Made by a program: the position numbers and the translations under genes. From Thozetella sp. PMI_491 (lineage: Eukaryota > Ascomycota > Sordariomycetes > Chaetosphaeriales > Chaetosphaeriaceae), in assembly GCA_021432635.1 (NCBI GenBank), contig MU270035.1:434001-498000 (forward strand): a stretch of 64,000 nt of DNA. Reading direction: 5' to 3'. The notes below the pieces were generated by a model. It was not told where the DNA came from and ran no database searches. It saw nothing but the letters and a program-made list of their open reading frames with translations. Each line of letters starts with the position of its first letter. Positions within the stretch are counted from its first letter, which is position 1. This document shows, piece by piece, positions 1 to 13,126 of this stretch.

Positions 1-1720
1 TGATACAACGTGACAAGAACAACGGCCAAAACCCACTTACCCTGAATAAGATGCTGTACCCAGTGATAGATCTAGAGAGGAGTGCCACCGATATATCCTC
101 TTGTTCGGTTTTGGATCAGCTCCCATCCATACCAGCGTCAGTTTAGGTATGCTGTCGTTTACATGACCTCCTATCCTTTCAGAGTATCCTTTCAGAGCCT
201 CCGTTGTCGTATCGGAAATATGGAAGTGAAACAAATTGCTTATTTGGGTCTCGTCCCACTTTATGCTGATAGTGCTGTTGAAAGGATGAGAGCACCATGT
301 CAAGCCTAGCAATTACTCTTCCTAATCGTGAGACTCTACCCAAAAATCTATGTAGATATCTGATATTCTAATATCCTCGACCTGTAATACTTCAGACGTG
401 GCGTTGTGTGCTAGCGCCCTTGAGGGCTTACCAGGAAGGACAATCGGAGGATAGGTCTCGTAAAGATATCAAACTCGAAATGCTCAATACACTTCAAACA
501 GCCGCCCTACAACTCCATAGATGCTATCGGCCACATCTGTCCATCTTCATATATGTCCTTGGAGTAGCACAAGAGTTCCTGTCCCCGTGCCGCAGTTAAG
601 AATGCAAAAGAAAAGAGCTATAGTGTCTTAACTTAGGGTATCTCGAAATAGGTAGAAAGATTTACGAGTATACCTGCACTAAAGTGCGTCCTAGATAAAA
701 GATTGAGAATAAGTAGAGAAAAAAAAAGTATTCAGAAAGGACAAGACGTTGGCTTTCATGATCCTAGGATTCAAAAACACCTCAATGTATCCATCATTAT
801 ACTTTAGCACGTCAGACGTCCACTTGGCCGCGTTACCGTTGATTTCTAATAAGAGATGCAGGAGTTTAGCCTATAAAGGCGTGGAGATTCGACTGGCCTG
901 CCGCAGACACATTCTTGCCCAACTTCACACGCCAAGACATGGCAGAGACTAAGACCGTCTCTAATTCTATTGTCACCTTTCAAATTGCCTAAGCATGTAT
1001 TACGCCGGGTTTCGGGCACTAACCTATGGTTGATCCGGCTAACAATTTTTTTTTTAACTTCTAGACCATTAGGGAAACGAGTTCTCTCTCGTGTCTCCGT
1101 GGCTTCTTATTGTAATGACTCCTTCTAGTGAGTTCTAGAGCTAGAGATAATATATAGCACAAGCTCTACGTAATCATGATCTAGAAAGGCGGTGTAGATA
1201 CCGGAGAGGAACATCAGATCTAGTATGGGAGCAGAAGAAAGTGGGCTGCTATCTTCTATTTAATTTACAGAGCGTATTCATATGTCTATTCAGAAGTCAT
1301 AGCTGTCAGATATGTCTTTTTTTATACCACAGCCAGCAGGGGCCTTGAGGCATCCGTCTCTTTCTTGCCACTTGACACTCTAGCCTTGACCATGATGATT
1401 TATATCGAATCACCAATCACAGGTATGCCTAACCCATGAAGCCGCGCGCGCCGGTCCATCGATCGTTTCTATCCGACGGAGCCTGTTGGTCTGCGACAGA
1501 CGGCGGACTCCGAAAATCCCGTCTCGTCATAGTAGATATAGGCCATGCGTAGGCAACCAGTTTCGCCCAGATACATCTAGAAGTCTTCGACTAAATATCT
1601 AGGCGCCGCTTGGGCTGCGGTTGTGAACGAGATGGCCCTGTACTTGCGGTGGGACCCGCCCATCCCATCCTGCTTCGGCATCTAATATTCTGATACATGT
1701 TTTATTCTAGAAAAGGAAAG
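1..1720. other. AT-rich stretch with no recognisable gene
   Basis: Only short random-looking frames occur on either strand. The sequence is AT-rich with frequent TA steps and T runs (for example near 1048). It continues into a decayed 2EXR gene at its right end. This fits old, mutated non-coding DNA, possibly affected by repeat-induced point mutation, but no dinucleotide index was calculated. Confidence 0.6.
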
Positions 1721-2676
1721 TTAATACACCTCAAGTAAGTAGTGAAGGTGGCTATTTAGACTGTCTAGAAGACAACATACCAGCTGATACTTGACAGCCC
1801 ACCAGAGCTCCCGGTCTTGACCCGGGGGGGAGAGGACCCTCAAGCCGGGCAACTCATCCAGTACAATATCCTCCGGGTTCCACTTCGGTTTATCCTCGTA
1901 TGGATCTCGTGCGGCAAAGACATGAAGCGTCTTCATCTTGGGAAAGATGGTCCACATACGAATTCTAACGGCGAGTCAGCACAGCTATGCCAAATGTGGC
2001 AGATAGAGGGCGGAAATGATAGAATCAATCCACTGACAAGGCGTCGCGTCTAGGATGCTCTCCAAGACACTCAAGATCGATGGCAACATTGAGCATCATA
2101 TCACGGTTGTACTTTTGCAGAGCCTCTTGCAGGTATCGGTACTGGGATTACAGTTAGTTTTGATAGACCGGGCGGGGACCATGGCGGAGAGTGTGGGTAA
2201 GTAGAAGAAGCAGAGGGAGGTGTTGGGCGTACCCGGAAGCGTATCGGCATCAGATCGTCCCGTAGGTAGAATATATCTCGGGCGGGGTCCACCCAGTATC
2301 GGTCTAAGGCGCGGACCTTGCCCCGGAGGAACACCCGGCGGGCCATGCGGCAGGTGGCAGCTAGGCCGTACTGGATGGGGTCAGAGGCGAGGCTGATGCT
2401 CTTGTCGTCAATAGCGACGAAGAGGATCTGGAGGTCACTAGCGGCCTCGAAGATCATCACTTGGATTTCGTAAGGAACGTGGGCCACGCTTAGTTTAGTC
2501 GGGTCCATTGCGACCAAGCCGTCGTCGTGGACCGGGCCTTCGCTAAATGGTTCCATTGCTGCAGGACGCAGCCCGGCTGCTAGACGTGCTAAGAAGGCAA
2601 CGCCCCTGCTCTTGCCCTTGGCTTTGCTCTTGTGTTGAGCTTGAATGATGTGGACGCTGAGGTTGGCTGTAGACAC
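1721..2676 (-). pseudogene. 2EXR-domain protein gene, degenerate
   Basis: Read on the minus strand, the first part (from ATG at 2676) contains a 2EXR-type core: a 'PYEIQVMIFEAA' stretch, then 'RRVFLRG' and 'YWVDPARDIFYLRDDL', all typical of this fungal family of unknown function. A plausible donor (GTACGC after ...RFR, near 2232) and an acceptor (near 2143) join it to 'YRYLQEALQKYNRDM'. The frame then breaks near 2065. The continuation is readable only after a shift and meets two in-frame stops near 1983-1993. After these, the C-terminal half resumes in the same frame ('MWTIFPKMKTLHVFAA', 'PKWNPEDIVLDELPG'). The homology-like reading on both sides of the breaks suggests a formerly intact gene. 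It may instead be a poorly modelled multi-intron gene. Its function is unknown even in intact relatives. Confidence 0.6.
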
Positions 2677-4781
2677 TATCTGGGAGCACTAGCGGCCCAG
2701 ACCAATGAAGAAGCCTGTGTCACTTGCGGAAGGGATCGGTCAAGCGGAATCGCTCCCGGCTTCAGCGAAATCTGAGGCAGTCCAGGATTAGCGCCGAAAT
2801 TAGGTGTATGGCATGGAGACCTCAGCCCCTGCCAGCTGGTAGGGCCCAGTGCCCTTGATCCGGTGACGAAGCCTAGCTCACGGCAGCTCGACCTCGCCCT
2901 CAAGCCCCCAAAACCGACAACGCGGGCGACGCTGGCCAGCGCTTCGTCGTCCATCAGCGATAACCCACTAGAGGCTTCTCGTCTCCTTGTCTCTAAAAGG
3001 GGGGCCATGGCGAAGTCGAAGGTCACATGTGAGCTCAAGGTTGGCAGTGTGTCCGGCGGGGTCGATAGACCACATGCCCCTCCCTCTCCTCTGAAGCTCA
3101 GGAATGAGGTCGACGTCTAGGCGGGGCTGCGTGTGTGCATGCGTGCGCGGAGACAAGCATCTGGTGCTTGATGAGGGGGTGCGGACGTACGAGAGTGCTC
3201 ACCTTGACAAATCAGGCACCAGCCTGGACGAGTGGGAGAGGGCCAAGGGAGTCGGAAGAAAGGCTGGACCAGCTGCTTGGGCTCTCAGCGGTGCCACATC
3301 ACCCAACCAGACAAGATGACCCCTGCATGCGGCCTGCGCCGGCTTCTCCATACAGGCAAGTAGGGTCCAGACAAGGGAAGCTTGCTATAGGAAAAGGAAA
3401 AGAGGAGCAGGGGGGATGGAGCCTGAGGACGACGATCCGGGTCCTGTCAAAGGAATACCCAAAGTGCGGTTTTTTTCGTCCGCCTCGCCCGCATAGTCCA
3501 AAAAAAAAAAAAAAAAAAGCATACGCCTGCAGGGTGGCCAGACCTGACGTACGTTAGAACATGCTGATGGGGGGGCTCCGGGCGTCCGAGATGATTCGTT
3601 CGCTGCGCGGCATCGGCACTGCTGCGGGAGAGTGGCCCGAGCTACAGGGACATCCCTTGCGAAAGGCCCCCGCCCCCCACGCTAACGCAGTGGCGGCAGG
3701 GCATGAGGGAAGAAAGGTGGTGCAGTAGGAAAAAGAAGGCCGTGCCGGTTGGGCTGCCTTGAATTTGGTCACCACTCCCCTCCACAAACGTCATCGAGCC
3801 TCGATTGCCCAATGCCGGCCCAGCGCCCCACAATTCCTCTCGTCCACTCCCCGTTGTTGACCCTCGTCGAACCCCAGATCCAAGTCCGCGTGAGCCCGGG
3901 ATGCCCAGGTCAAGGCGCGATAGAACAAGGTCGGCCAAGATTGCGATTTGGGCCGTCCCCCCGTTGAGTCAAGAATGCTGTCAGAATGGCGGGACACAGT
4001 CGCCAGCTCTTCTCGTATCTTCCACGCTCCCGGCTGGACGCCCGGAAGTCGCCGGCAGTGGTAGCAGCCATTCCTGCCATTCCTGTACAGTCTGTACAGG
4101 ACCTTTTCCTTTCCTGCCCCATGCTCCCCAACACAAGGTAAACCTGCATAGGTATAGTACTGTACCTAGGTAGGTACCCAAGCTACCCTGAACAAAAGGA
4201 TAGCCGCCGCTCTCGACTTGTTTCCTGCTCTGTCTTCACGCCCCGCCCACACCTCCACCTGATCCCTTTTTAAACCTGGATCCGATCACCCAGATCAGGG
4301 TCCTGGGGCCTTGCTCCTTCAACCCACTACTACTTGCTTCTTCCTCCTCCTCTCGGCGCCAGATCGTCAGCGCCAGCCTCATTATCTGAGTGGCCATCGA
4401 TCACGCGGTCCTCGGAGGCAGACGAGGGAGATAAATCCCCCCTTTGAAGCCGTCGCCTCTTTGAGGCCACCCTAGCGGTGACCTCTCTACGATCGACCTA
4501 TTTTCGTCTCATATCTACAAATACTACTACCATCCGCCACTATCACCACAGTACTACACCTAGCATTGCTATCCCGTGCGCAAGGGCTCTTTTATACGTT
4601 CAAATCACGTCCTATCCGCCCCTAGCCTCACTACGATTTTCCTGGACAGAGCCCTACATCGGTGTGGCCTTGTTATCAACCCCCAACAGCCCAGTACTCA
4701 GTCCATATGTCCATGTGTTTTGTCGGCAGTATGTACCCCCTTACTTCTTCTTTTCGCGAAGTACCGTAGCATCCTAACACC
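2677..4781. other. Intergenic DNA and probable 5' leader of the Pro/Arg-rich gene
   Basis: No convincing coding region is visible. There is an A run of about 18 at 3500-3517. A CCTAGGTAGGTACC-like patch lies near 4166. A pyrimidine-rich stretch (4230-4350, 4400-4780) probably holds the promoter and leader of the gene starting at 4782. Short frames here overlap one another on both strands and show no family motif. Confidence 0.5.
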
Positions 4782-5336
4782 ATGCAAGTGCCTACCGAAC
4801 GAGAGTATCGCAATGCCAAGAAGGTGCTCTACCTAGAGCGACCTCAACCCCGCGTTAAGACGGTGCGCAAAAGGGTGACAACCATCATTCCCGCTCCCGC
4901 GCCGCCTCCACCGCCACCTCCTCCGATCATCATCGAGCCACCTCCCCCGGTTGCACTCCCTCCTCCTCCTCCTCCTCCACCACCACCACCGCCAAAGATC
5001 GAGGAGCCTGACGTTATTGACGTCATCGCCGTCGATATCGATCCATCTGAGAGCAGCAAGAGCTCCAAGTCGTCTAAGAGCAACCGTCGTTCACGCAGCC
5101 ACAGCCACAGCCACAGCCGGGTCGGCTCCCGAGAACGTGAGCTCATCATCGAGCGGGAAAGGCTCATTCCTGTCCCTGTCCGGGTTCAGCCCGAGCTAGA
5201 GACGTACCGTTACGTCGAAGGCCCGAGACGGTACACTCCACCCAGCCCACCGCCTCCGAGAAGGAACAGCGTGGAGCGGGAGAGGATCAACATTATGATC
5301 GAGGATAGGCACCGCAGCAGGGGATATTACCACTAA
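4782..5336 (+). CDS. Pro/Arg/Ser-rich low-complexity protein, 184 aa
   Basis: A single open frame begins at ACCATGC and ends in TAA. The N-terminus is basic (KVLYLERPQPRVKTVRKRV). It is followed by two long proline tracts (about residues 39-70), an acidic hydrophobic patch (EEPDVIDVIAVDID), Ser/Lys repeats, a (Ser-His) repeat around residues 107-112, and a charged Arg/Glu-rich tail with 'ERERLIPVPVRV' and a terminal 'NSVERERINIMIEDRHRS'. There is no signal peptide or membrane segment. The non-repetitive parts and the long leader argue that it is a real gene and not a chance frame in a simple repeat. Similar short disordered proteins occur in filamentous fungi, but I cannot name a function. 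Proline tracts encoded by mixed CCT/CCA/CCC codons argue for selection on the protein. Confidence 0.7.
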   Translation: MQVPTEREYRNAKKVLYLERPQPRVKTVRKRVTTIIPAPAPPPPPPPPIIIEPPPPVALPPPPPPPPPPPPKIEEPDVIDVIAVDIDPSESSKSSKSSKSNRRSRSHSHSHSRVGSRERELIIERERLIPVPVRVQPELETYRYVEGPRRYTPPSPPPPRRNSVERERINIMIEDRHRSRGYYH

Positions 5337-7850
5337 TGTCTCTGGTTTTGAGATTGTTTTCCTATTCGGAGTGGCTTCTCTCTGTTCAGTCCTGCGTCAT
5401 AATTCATTCTAGTATGTTAGGCGGCATATGTAACGAGCGCGCGGTGTTATAGGTCACGATGAATCATGTGTAACGTTGTCATGTACCATGTGTATACGAG
5501 TGAAGGACATATGGGATATGGCGGCATGAGGCGTTTGGCAGTGTTGTCGTTTTTATTTCAGGAACATATCACGTTGCAGGATGGGCATGTACATGTTTTG
5601 AGCTGTAACGAGACATTGAGAATTTGGGTTAATTATCATCTCCCTCTCCACCTCTACCTCAAACCACAAGGGAAGCTGAAGATTTCCACTATTCACACTT
5701 CCTGCTCGGATTTACTCCGTATCAAATTACATGTTTCAAATCCCCGCCTTGGTTTTAGCTAGAGGATCACAGGTACACATAGATGATATGTGCACCCATC
5801 TCGATATTGTTGGGATGGAGCAGCAAAGTAGAAATTCGCAGTTAGGAAACCAACGCAGTTCAATACACTTTCTCTACTATACCAATATGGTTCCAAGACC
5901 CAAAATAATACCTCGGATTTGAAGTTGTCCTGGCCTCTGTGGACATGGTATAAACGCCAAAGAGGTTCATCGATACAAGGACCTGGCAACACGCGCAATT
6001 ACCATCTTTTCAGTTGAATATAATCACTATCATAGTTCTCTTTATGAAAGTGACTACGAAATATTGAAATCTAGGTCTATTAGATATTACCTGGCGGCTC
6101 TTACGCATAAGTTCTGGAGGATGACGATTGAGGTGGGCTGGAAACACTACCGTGCTTGGAGGGTTTAAAAGCATGTAACCCTGAGCTGCCTTGTGAGATG
6201 GTTAAAATTATTTGGAATACACATGTGGTGGTTAGGGGTGTATGCGGAACTATCCATCTAGACACCGACGTCCTATGTATACCGAAAACGATCCTAAGTA
6301 CGCTCTTCGTGCCGGTGCGAGCTCCCTCTTGACCTTTCGAAGCGACAGTTGTAATGTATATACAAAGTTTGCTAAGCCTGGCAAACTGAAGTGCGACCTA
6401 CGAAAAGCTCCTAGTATTGATGTAGAGACATCGAATTATACTATGTTCGGCACACACATCTCTCCGTACGCGGGCTTTCAGAAGTTTCAGGGCATGTTGT
6501 TTTGTTGGGATCGAGTGTTGCTTTTCTCGTACATTGCAGTCCCTGAAAACCCCGATTAGTCTACCACGAAACTTGCTGGGGCCACTGGTTTCATACTAGA
6601 GCAACATGAGTGCACGCCGAGGGATGGCCGCAGCGTCGACCTATGACGAACACAGGTGGGTGGTGACCAGGTCGCCTTCGTTCATACTGTGACGGTCTAG
6701 AGTTGCAGGTAAGGTTTGCGACTAGATAGTTTCTCGCTGCGAGACAGTGGACATGCTAAATACTTGGTCGAGATGTCGACCGGTCATTGGTGATTGTAGT
6801 CAGACGACTTGCACGGGCAGACTCCTAGCGCCTTCTTTAACTAGGTGTCATAGCTTGTGAGTTATCGTAAGCTAGCTTCCCTTTGATGTTCGATATCGAT
6901 CACAAATAGTCGACTTCCCACCTCGGACATGCGTACTATACGCGCCATAGTCCCTTCTTATTCCCATGTACCTTAGCTTTAATAATATTATTCGTCTTTC
7001 GGGTGCTCATGACCAGCTAGAAACCCTTGTCGTTCGTTATTCTCCTTCTTATCCCTACTATCACCTCGGGCATCACAAGTCAACCTCCTTGAGCGTGTGC
7101 ACGGGGTTTTTCATTGGCTATCATAACTAAACACATGTTGAATTCACCGGCCTAGCATTCTGAGGACTATAAGCTGGAACGATCTAGCTTAGAGTCCTAT
7201 AACCGGATAACTATTATCGATAAAATGAGGCAGTCCAAGCAGAGTTTCGGTGTTCCGCCATCATGACAGCAGCAGTGTTGCTTAGAGACGCAAAGTATGT
7301 TTTCGATTCTGGTGGAAATACAATTCCGAACTCCTTTGATGAAAGGTCCTAAGACAATGGCAATGAAGATTTTTTTTTAAAGAGGACTCTGCTGGTGGCA
7401 ACTGAGATAGGTGAAGAGCTAGCATTACCTAACCTCTGCGGGCATTTTTTTTTGAGAAGATGATAGGAAGCTGGTCTGATTCTACAGCCTCGTCTCTTAC
7501 CCAGAGGCATACAAATATTATGCTATTCACCTACTTTCTATGTCTATACTTGCGTGGCGTACCACATCTAGGGTAACAGGCTCTACGTTGAAGTTGTCGT
7601 TTGTTCGCAACACACGTGTAGTTGAACTCCAGCGGGGTGACATTGTGTGCTGTCAACCGATAGGCTGCTAAGATACTCACAGGGAACTTCAAAAGAGAAA
7701 GAAATGTCCTTTTGGTGGGCCATGGTGGGAGAGGGGGCTTCAAAAGACCCGGATTCTTGTACGAGGTAGTGTCGTCGGGAGAGGAAAGACGCGACGGCGC
7801 GCGACGGTCATTGGGGTCCCCACGAAGAAGTCACGCTTCCACGTGATTTA
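5337..7850. other. AT-rich gene desert, possibly RIP-affected
   Basis: About 2.5 kb without a supportable gene. It is visibly richer in A and T and in TA steps than the flanking genes, and stop codons break all frames. The longest frames (for example 6242-6559, 105 codons) show no family features. No terminal repeats or transposase motifs were recognised. Confidence 0.55.
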
Positions 7851-10800
7851 TAGGTGGGGAGTTGGCTCTTTTCGGCAGGAGAGCATGCCGATCTAGCCCC
7901 GCACGGTCCTTGTCTTTACATGCTCCGAGCCCCTGAAACCGAGTCTGAGACCACCCATGGATTCTGGCAGAAAGCAGATTCGCTCGCTTTGGTTTCAGAC
8001 CGCCAGGGAGCACACCTCTCGCCGGGTGCGCGTGATCCTTCTGATGGTCGCTTACGCCTAGCCTGCTCACCGCTCCTAGCAATTACTTCTGTTAGTGCCT
8101 TTTGGTGAGACGCCCCGTCATGCACTCTCGCCTCCTCTCCCTCCTCGTCATCGACCATCGCGACGTCGCAGCAAGCGGCCGACAAAAGAAGGGGCGGCGG
8201 ACGGGGACGGGCGAGATGAGATGAGAGCATGGGGGTTGTTCACCGTAGCGCTGGAAGGGTGCCCCGAACCAGTATTCTATTCGGCCGTGGCGGCAAGCGT
8301 CCGACCCTCTGAACCTGACGTGACGGGCCGGGGACCCTGAAATCTGAGATTTCAAATGCTGGGGTCGTAGATCTGGGGGAGAAGCACGCGATGGCGGGCA
8401 CACGACGATTTGAGATACCGTCCGAAGGGTGGTCACCTGCAGCTGCAGGTGGCAGCCACGGCGATTCGCTTGCCGGCTTGGGGGTGTCTGCCCCCCTGGT
8501 TTACAGCGACGACAACACCGTCGTCAGCACGGGTGGCTCGTCTACCGACTACGCACCCCTTGATACCGGAATGCCAGTCTCCTATTATCCCACCGTGTAC
8601 AGCCACCACATCACCGGAGGCATCTAAACATGACAGCCTCACTAGTTTGTGCAAGATACCTTACCGTCCTCACCGGAACCCCTTTGCTGTCCGCCGGAGC
8701 TTCGATCCGTCTAGCTCGGTCTGGGTGGAGATCCGAGCTAGGTCACAATAGCCGGCCGTCTCTGATCGGCATCCGGATACCTCCTCTCCCCTTTCCCAGG
8801 CCACTCAGAAAGCTCAAGATCACGCCAGCAAGCAGATAAGCTAGCAAGCTAGCAAACTTGGTCGAGCAGATCTCGGTTCAGGCGCAAGGCACGGGTGCCG
8901 AGGGAGAGGGCGCGACTGCATAAGATCGCCGGCATCCGATGGTTCTTGTCCTCTCGGCTCGCTCACAACCAGCCAAAGCCTTGTTTCGTGTGTCATCTGC
9001 CCGGCTGCCGAGTAAGCACAGCCTCCGGGAAGCCAGGAAACACTACCGTGCGGTGCCCGCCCGTGGCTGCGCTCCGGTATGCGGTCCTCGAGCTGCGAGA
9101 CCGTTGCTATTCATAGGCCGTCGAGTTGGAGCAGCGTGATCGACGTGCTCCTCAACCCCCTCCAAAAGGAGATTCCCTTGCACGCAGAACAGATGAACCG
9201 GCACCCCCTCCACCCTCATCTTGCCCATTCACCACTGTAGCTACTCGGAATGCGAGAAGACGCGTGCCCAGACCCTCCTCGTGGACCTCTCTGCCACGCC
9301 GGCGTCTTGGAGGCCTTGTGTTTCGAGAAATTGGCCCTGGCTTCGCGATGACGGAAGGCAGGGCCGAGCAGTGGCTAACTGACAGGTCTCTTGGCGCGGC
9401 AGAACGGCAGTCCCGTCGATGCACGGAGACGCTTGGCTATCGGGGCCAAGATCAAACAAACAACGCACAGTCCGCACGGCCGAACATCAGACGAAAAATC
9501 ATTGGCAGCCACTGAGAGGGCAGAGGCCGGGGGACTGGAACGTTGGAGACATGATCGTCGGACCTTCGAGAAGATCGGAAGGGATGGGCTAGGGTGGAAG
9601 AAGCCGGAGTACGACGAGAAAAGAAAGAAACCAGAACTACTGCACTCCCTAAGGGGGTGCCGAAGACGTTGAGACGCTTGGCCAAGGCCGCCTCCACGCG
9701 ACTTTTGTTTCTTGCTAGAGATCGCCACCGGAAGTCCACAAACGCTCCAGGATAGTGATGCTCGCATCGAGCCATTCGGCTTCTGGCTTTGCCTGGGCTA
9801 CCGAGAGATCAGTGTGTGTGGAACTGGGTTGCCAGGTCTGCATTAATTAATAATAGCACAGTCGAGAGGGGCAGATAGACATGTGGGCATTCAGGATGTT
9901 TCGCATGCTGGTTGCGAGCCCCATCCAATGGTCGCACGAGGGTACCATCCCCTGGACATAGGCGTTTATTTGCGAATCGCCGAGCCGCCGAGCAGAAAGC
10001 TTGACTAACAGTGAGTGGCCCTGGGGGCTTCTTTGATGAAGCGCAATCGGCGCTCCTGCTGGTAATCTATGGGCAGATCGTGGGGAAATGAAGATCACGG
10101 TCATGTAGCGCCGGAGGCAACGCTATCGCGGCCTGGGAGCACTGCCAAGCACAACGGTTTCGTTGGCCATACTGGCTGCAATCTTATTGCCTAGGGCCGG
10201 GCGGAAATCACATACCACCGGAGGTGTGGGCTCGGAGGTCAAGGCTCTCACTGTGCAGCCGGGCCCGGGCTCAGGAGCAATGTGGAGAGATGAGCGGTTG
10301 AGCGGTCGCGCGGGCCACGCAAAAGGAGCTGGGGGCCTTCGCGACATGGCCAGGCCAGAGCCGGCCCAATCGTGAAGCAGAGTTCCCTAGTGCGCAAGTT
10401 TTGGCCACGTGAAGCACGGAGCCAATGACTTGCATGGCAAATCAAGCCGCAAGCAGCTCCCCGCGCGTATGCTGTAGGAGCCCTGGGCCTTTTCCATGGC
10501 CTGGCTCTGCTTGGAGGATCCAATTCCACCTTGCCACATCGCATATGCACACACTTCCGAAAGGATCTGGGGCCCAGCTGCCTGAGCAGCATGGAGAGAG
10601 AGGGCACAAGTTGCGAGGAGGACCGACTCGCAGGCCGCCCGGGGGTGGGCCAGAGAGCAATCGGAGTGGTGCCTCGGCTGCTAGCCGTCACACCGCCCAT
10701 TGCAATTGAGTATCCTCGACTTCAATTGGACGAAGGAGGGCAGCACTCCCCGTCTCGGGCTGAAAAGCCATGAAGTGCATGGGGAAAGGTGGGAGCGAAC

Positions 10801-12252
10801 CCACCACCCACCTCCCAAGCCTATGTAGTACTCACCTAGGGGGCAGGCAGTACCAGCCATCCTACAGGGATACTTCCTCACAAAGTTGGTGGCGTTAATA
10901 GGGATCACCTCTCAAAGGTGTGTTTCCCCCTGAGAACCCTTGCAGCTAGCCTGCCCCGGCAATTAACGCGTTACCGCGTAGAGAGGGGCGTGATGCGAGA
11001 GACGACGAGAGCAGTCGTCGTTGTGAGACCCTGGTGGATCGCAGCCGGAGAACCCAACCACTCTGGGCCGAGAGGCTGTCTGGCAGCGTGAGATTTGAGT
11101 CAACAATAGGCGTCATTTCGAAGTTCGCACCGGCGGCGCGGGGGAAGGAAGGGGGGAGGGGGCCCGCTCTGTGCATTCCACCACCACACTGCTGCAAGAA
11201 ATTGATCTTCAGGGTTCTCGGATGACGGACTGACGGCCTGAGGAAGCTCATAGGTGAGCAGGCAAGCCATCGCAAGGTTCCCCTACCTATTATCTATCAT
11301 GCCGCCCCCCCCGTTTGGGGCTCGAAGTGGAATTTCTTTCTGCTTTTGTCCACAGGCGCCTTCCGGTGGGGAATCGTGCCCCCGTTGACGCTGTCTTTGC
11401 TTTTTGCGAGATTACCGGTTTGAGCATTCCCAAGCGGTTGGATCCGGGATGCTCTCGACCATTGAAGCCGTAACTGCGGGTGTCAGCAAATTTGATCAGC
11501 CCCAGCCCGCCGGACGGGGTCGCGAGCTAGACCACCTCCTTCTTGTAACTGCGTCCGGCGAGTCTCTTTGTTTCTCAGCTGGATATGTTGGTGACGGTAG
11601 CACCAATCGGCCGGTACACCGGCTGGTCTGACCGCTGGGCGGCTCCGTGTCTCAATGACGACCCTTGTTTCAAGGCGTCGCTGCTTCCAAACCTCTCTCT
11701 CCACAGAGCTCCGGCCGCAGCCTGCTCATATGACGACATGTCTTGACAATTGCAAACCTGGCCGGCTCAAACGGCGGGCATGCTGTGCCAAAGTGTGCGA
11801 GGGACGAGGTTAAGCGGTGGAGCGGTGGCACGGTTAGGAAGAAGGAAGGTCTGAGTGCACCCGAGCGGCATCGCGAGGCTGTTGTTGGCGCCCGCCTGCC
11901 TGTCTGTGTCTGTATGCATTGGCAGGTCCGGCCCTCGTTGCTGACAAGGAGGAAGCGGCCATGCAGGGTGTTGGCGCTTATCGCCCGGGCGTCAATTTCT
12001 CCTTCGGCCTGCCAGTGCGCCGAGCAGTACAGTGTCCGGAGGGCTACCGTCGTAAGGGTCTATTTCTGCCAGGAAGGTCGCATATTTGACAAAGTGGCCG
12101 GACAAGCCAACTTCCGAGTGCAGGGACGCTGCGGTAAAAAGCAAGGCGGCTTCACCTAGGAAAGGGTGGGAGGGAAAGGCCATTCCCTGTCTGCTGGAGA
12201 CGATGCTACCTAGCGACCTAGCCGAAAAGGCCCTGGATAGCAAGTACTAAGA

Positions 12253-12283
12253 AGGTAGGTAGGCAGGCAGGCAGGCAGGCAGG
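12253..12283. repeat. AGGT/AGGC tetranucleotide microsatellite
   Basis: A run of AGGT units turns into six or so AGGC units and ends with AGGT. It is a simple tandem repeat with no coding role seen, and is likely length-variable. Confidence 0.9.
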
Positions 12284-13104
12284 TATGTGGTACTGCACTG
12301 TTATGCATCGACTACGCCGTAGGCCTAGGCGCCGCGCGTGAACAGAGGAAGGGCCAGAATGGGATCCTCCTAGCACATCTACTAGTAACTTGGCAGGCAC
12401 CTTCGCCTAGGGTGCTGTGGATTTGACAAATTGACGTTGCTCCCTACGGCACACTACGAGGTAGCCTTGGTAGCGTACCTGCAGAAGGTCTTCACCTCCT
12501 GCATGATACATGCGGTAGTAGCAGAGGCCTAGCGAGTGGGGCGCCAAAAGAGACAGATGGGGGGGCCTCTTCGCTTGTCCTCTTTCGCGTAATGTGATCC
12601 GCCTTCGAGTGAAGGCGCATTCGGCGGGGATCTTGGTAGATCGCTCATTATCAGTGCAGCTTGGCCCTGCAGCTCTCAATTTTTTTTGACGTGCACATCC
12701 TCGAATCTAGACTGCCAAGGGGCAGAGTCTCACGCGGAAGCGGCCTCTGCTCTCGGGGCGGAGAATGGAAACGGTTGTTGCCGAGCCTGCCGGTCGCCCA
12801 GAAAGAGATCCGTGGCCATGAGACCCGTGGTTCTGATTGGAATGGACCCGGCTGTGACCCTGTCCCTGATATTTTAATTGCCCCCGCTGGGGGTCTCGGT
12901 ACCATGTCGACAGCCGCACCGTAGCGCCGTGTGTCACACACTAACAGACACCATCCCTCACGACCTGGAGAGCATAGAACGCAAACGCTGGAGCTTCGAG
13001 ACGCTGGCCCGTTTGGCGTTGATGACAGCCGCGCCCGCCCTCCGCCACAGCTGTTAAGCTCAGCCCGCCATCCCCAGTTGCCTGGGAGGCGGACCCGTGA
13101 CACC

Positions 13105-13126
13105 TGAATCTTGAATCTTGAATCTT
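13105..13126. repeat. Three tandem 7-bp TGAATCT units
   Basis: The heptamer TGAATCT is repeated three times in tandem, ending next to CAGG. It is a short direct repeat in non-coding DNA. Confidence 0.75.

Noticed and set aside
5726-5745. Sequence resembling a tRNA B box (TTTCAAATCCCC)
   Set aside because: No matching A box, acceptor stem or anticodon arm at the right spacing.
6242-6559. Plus-strand frame of 105 codons in the AT-rich island
   Set aside because: It has no family features and the surrounding sequence appears decayed.
8391-8627. Plus-strand frame of 78 codons rich in Ser, Tyr, Gly
   Set aside because: Two other frames overlap it. No splice-supported extension or known motif was found.
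12253-12283. Possible CRISPR-like or structured repeat
   Set aside because: It is a plain tetranucleotide microsatellite without spacers.
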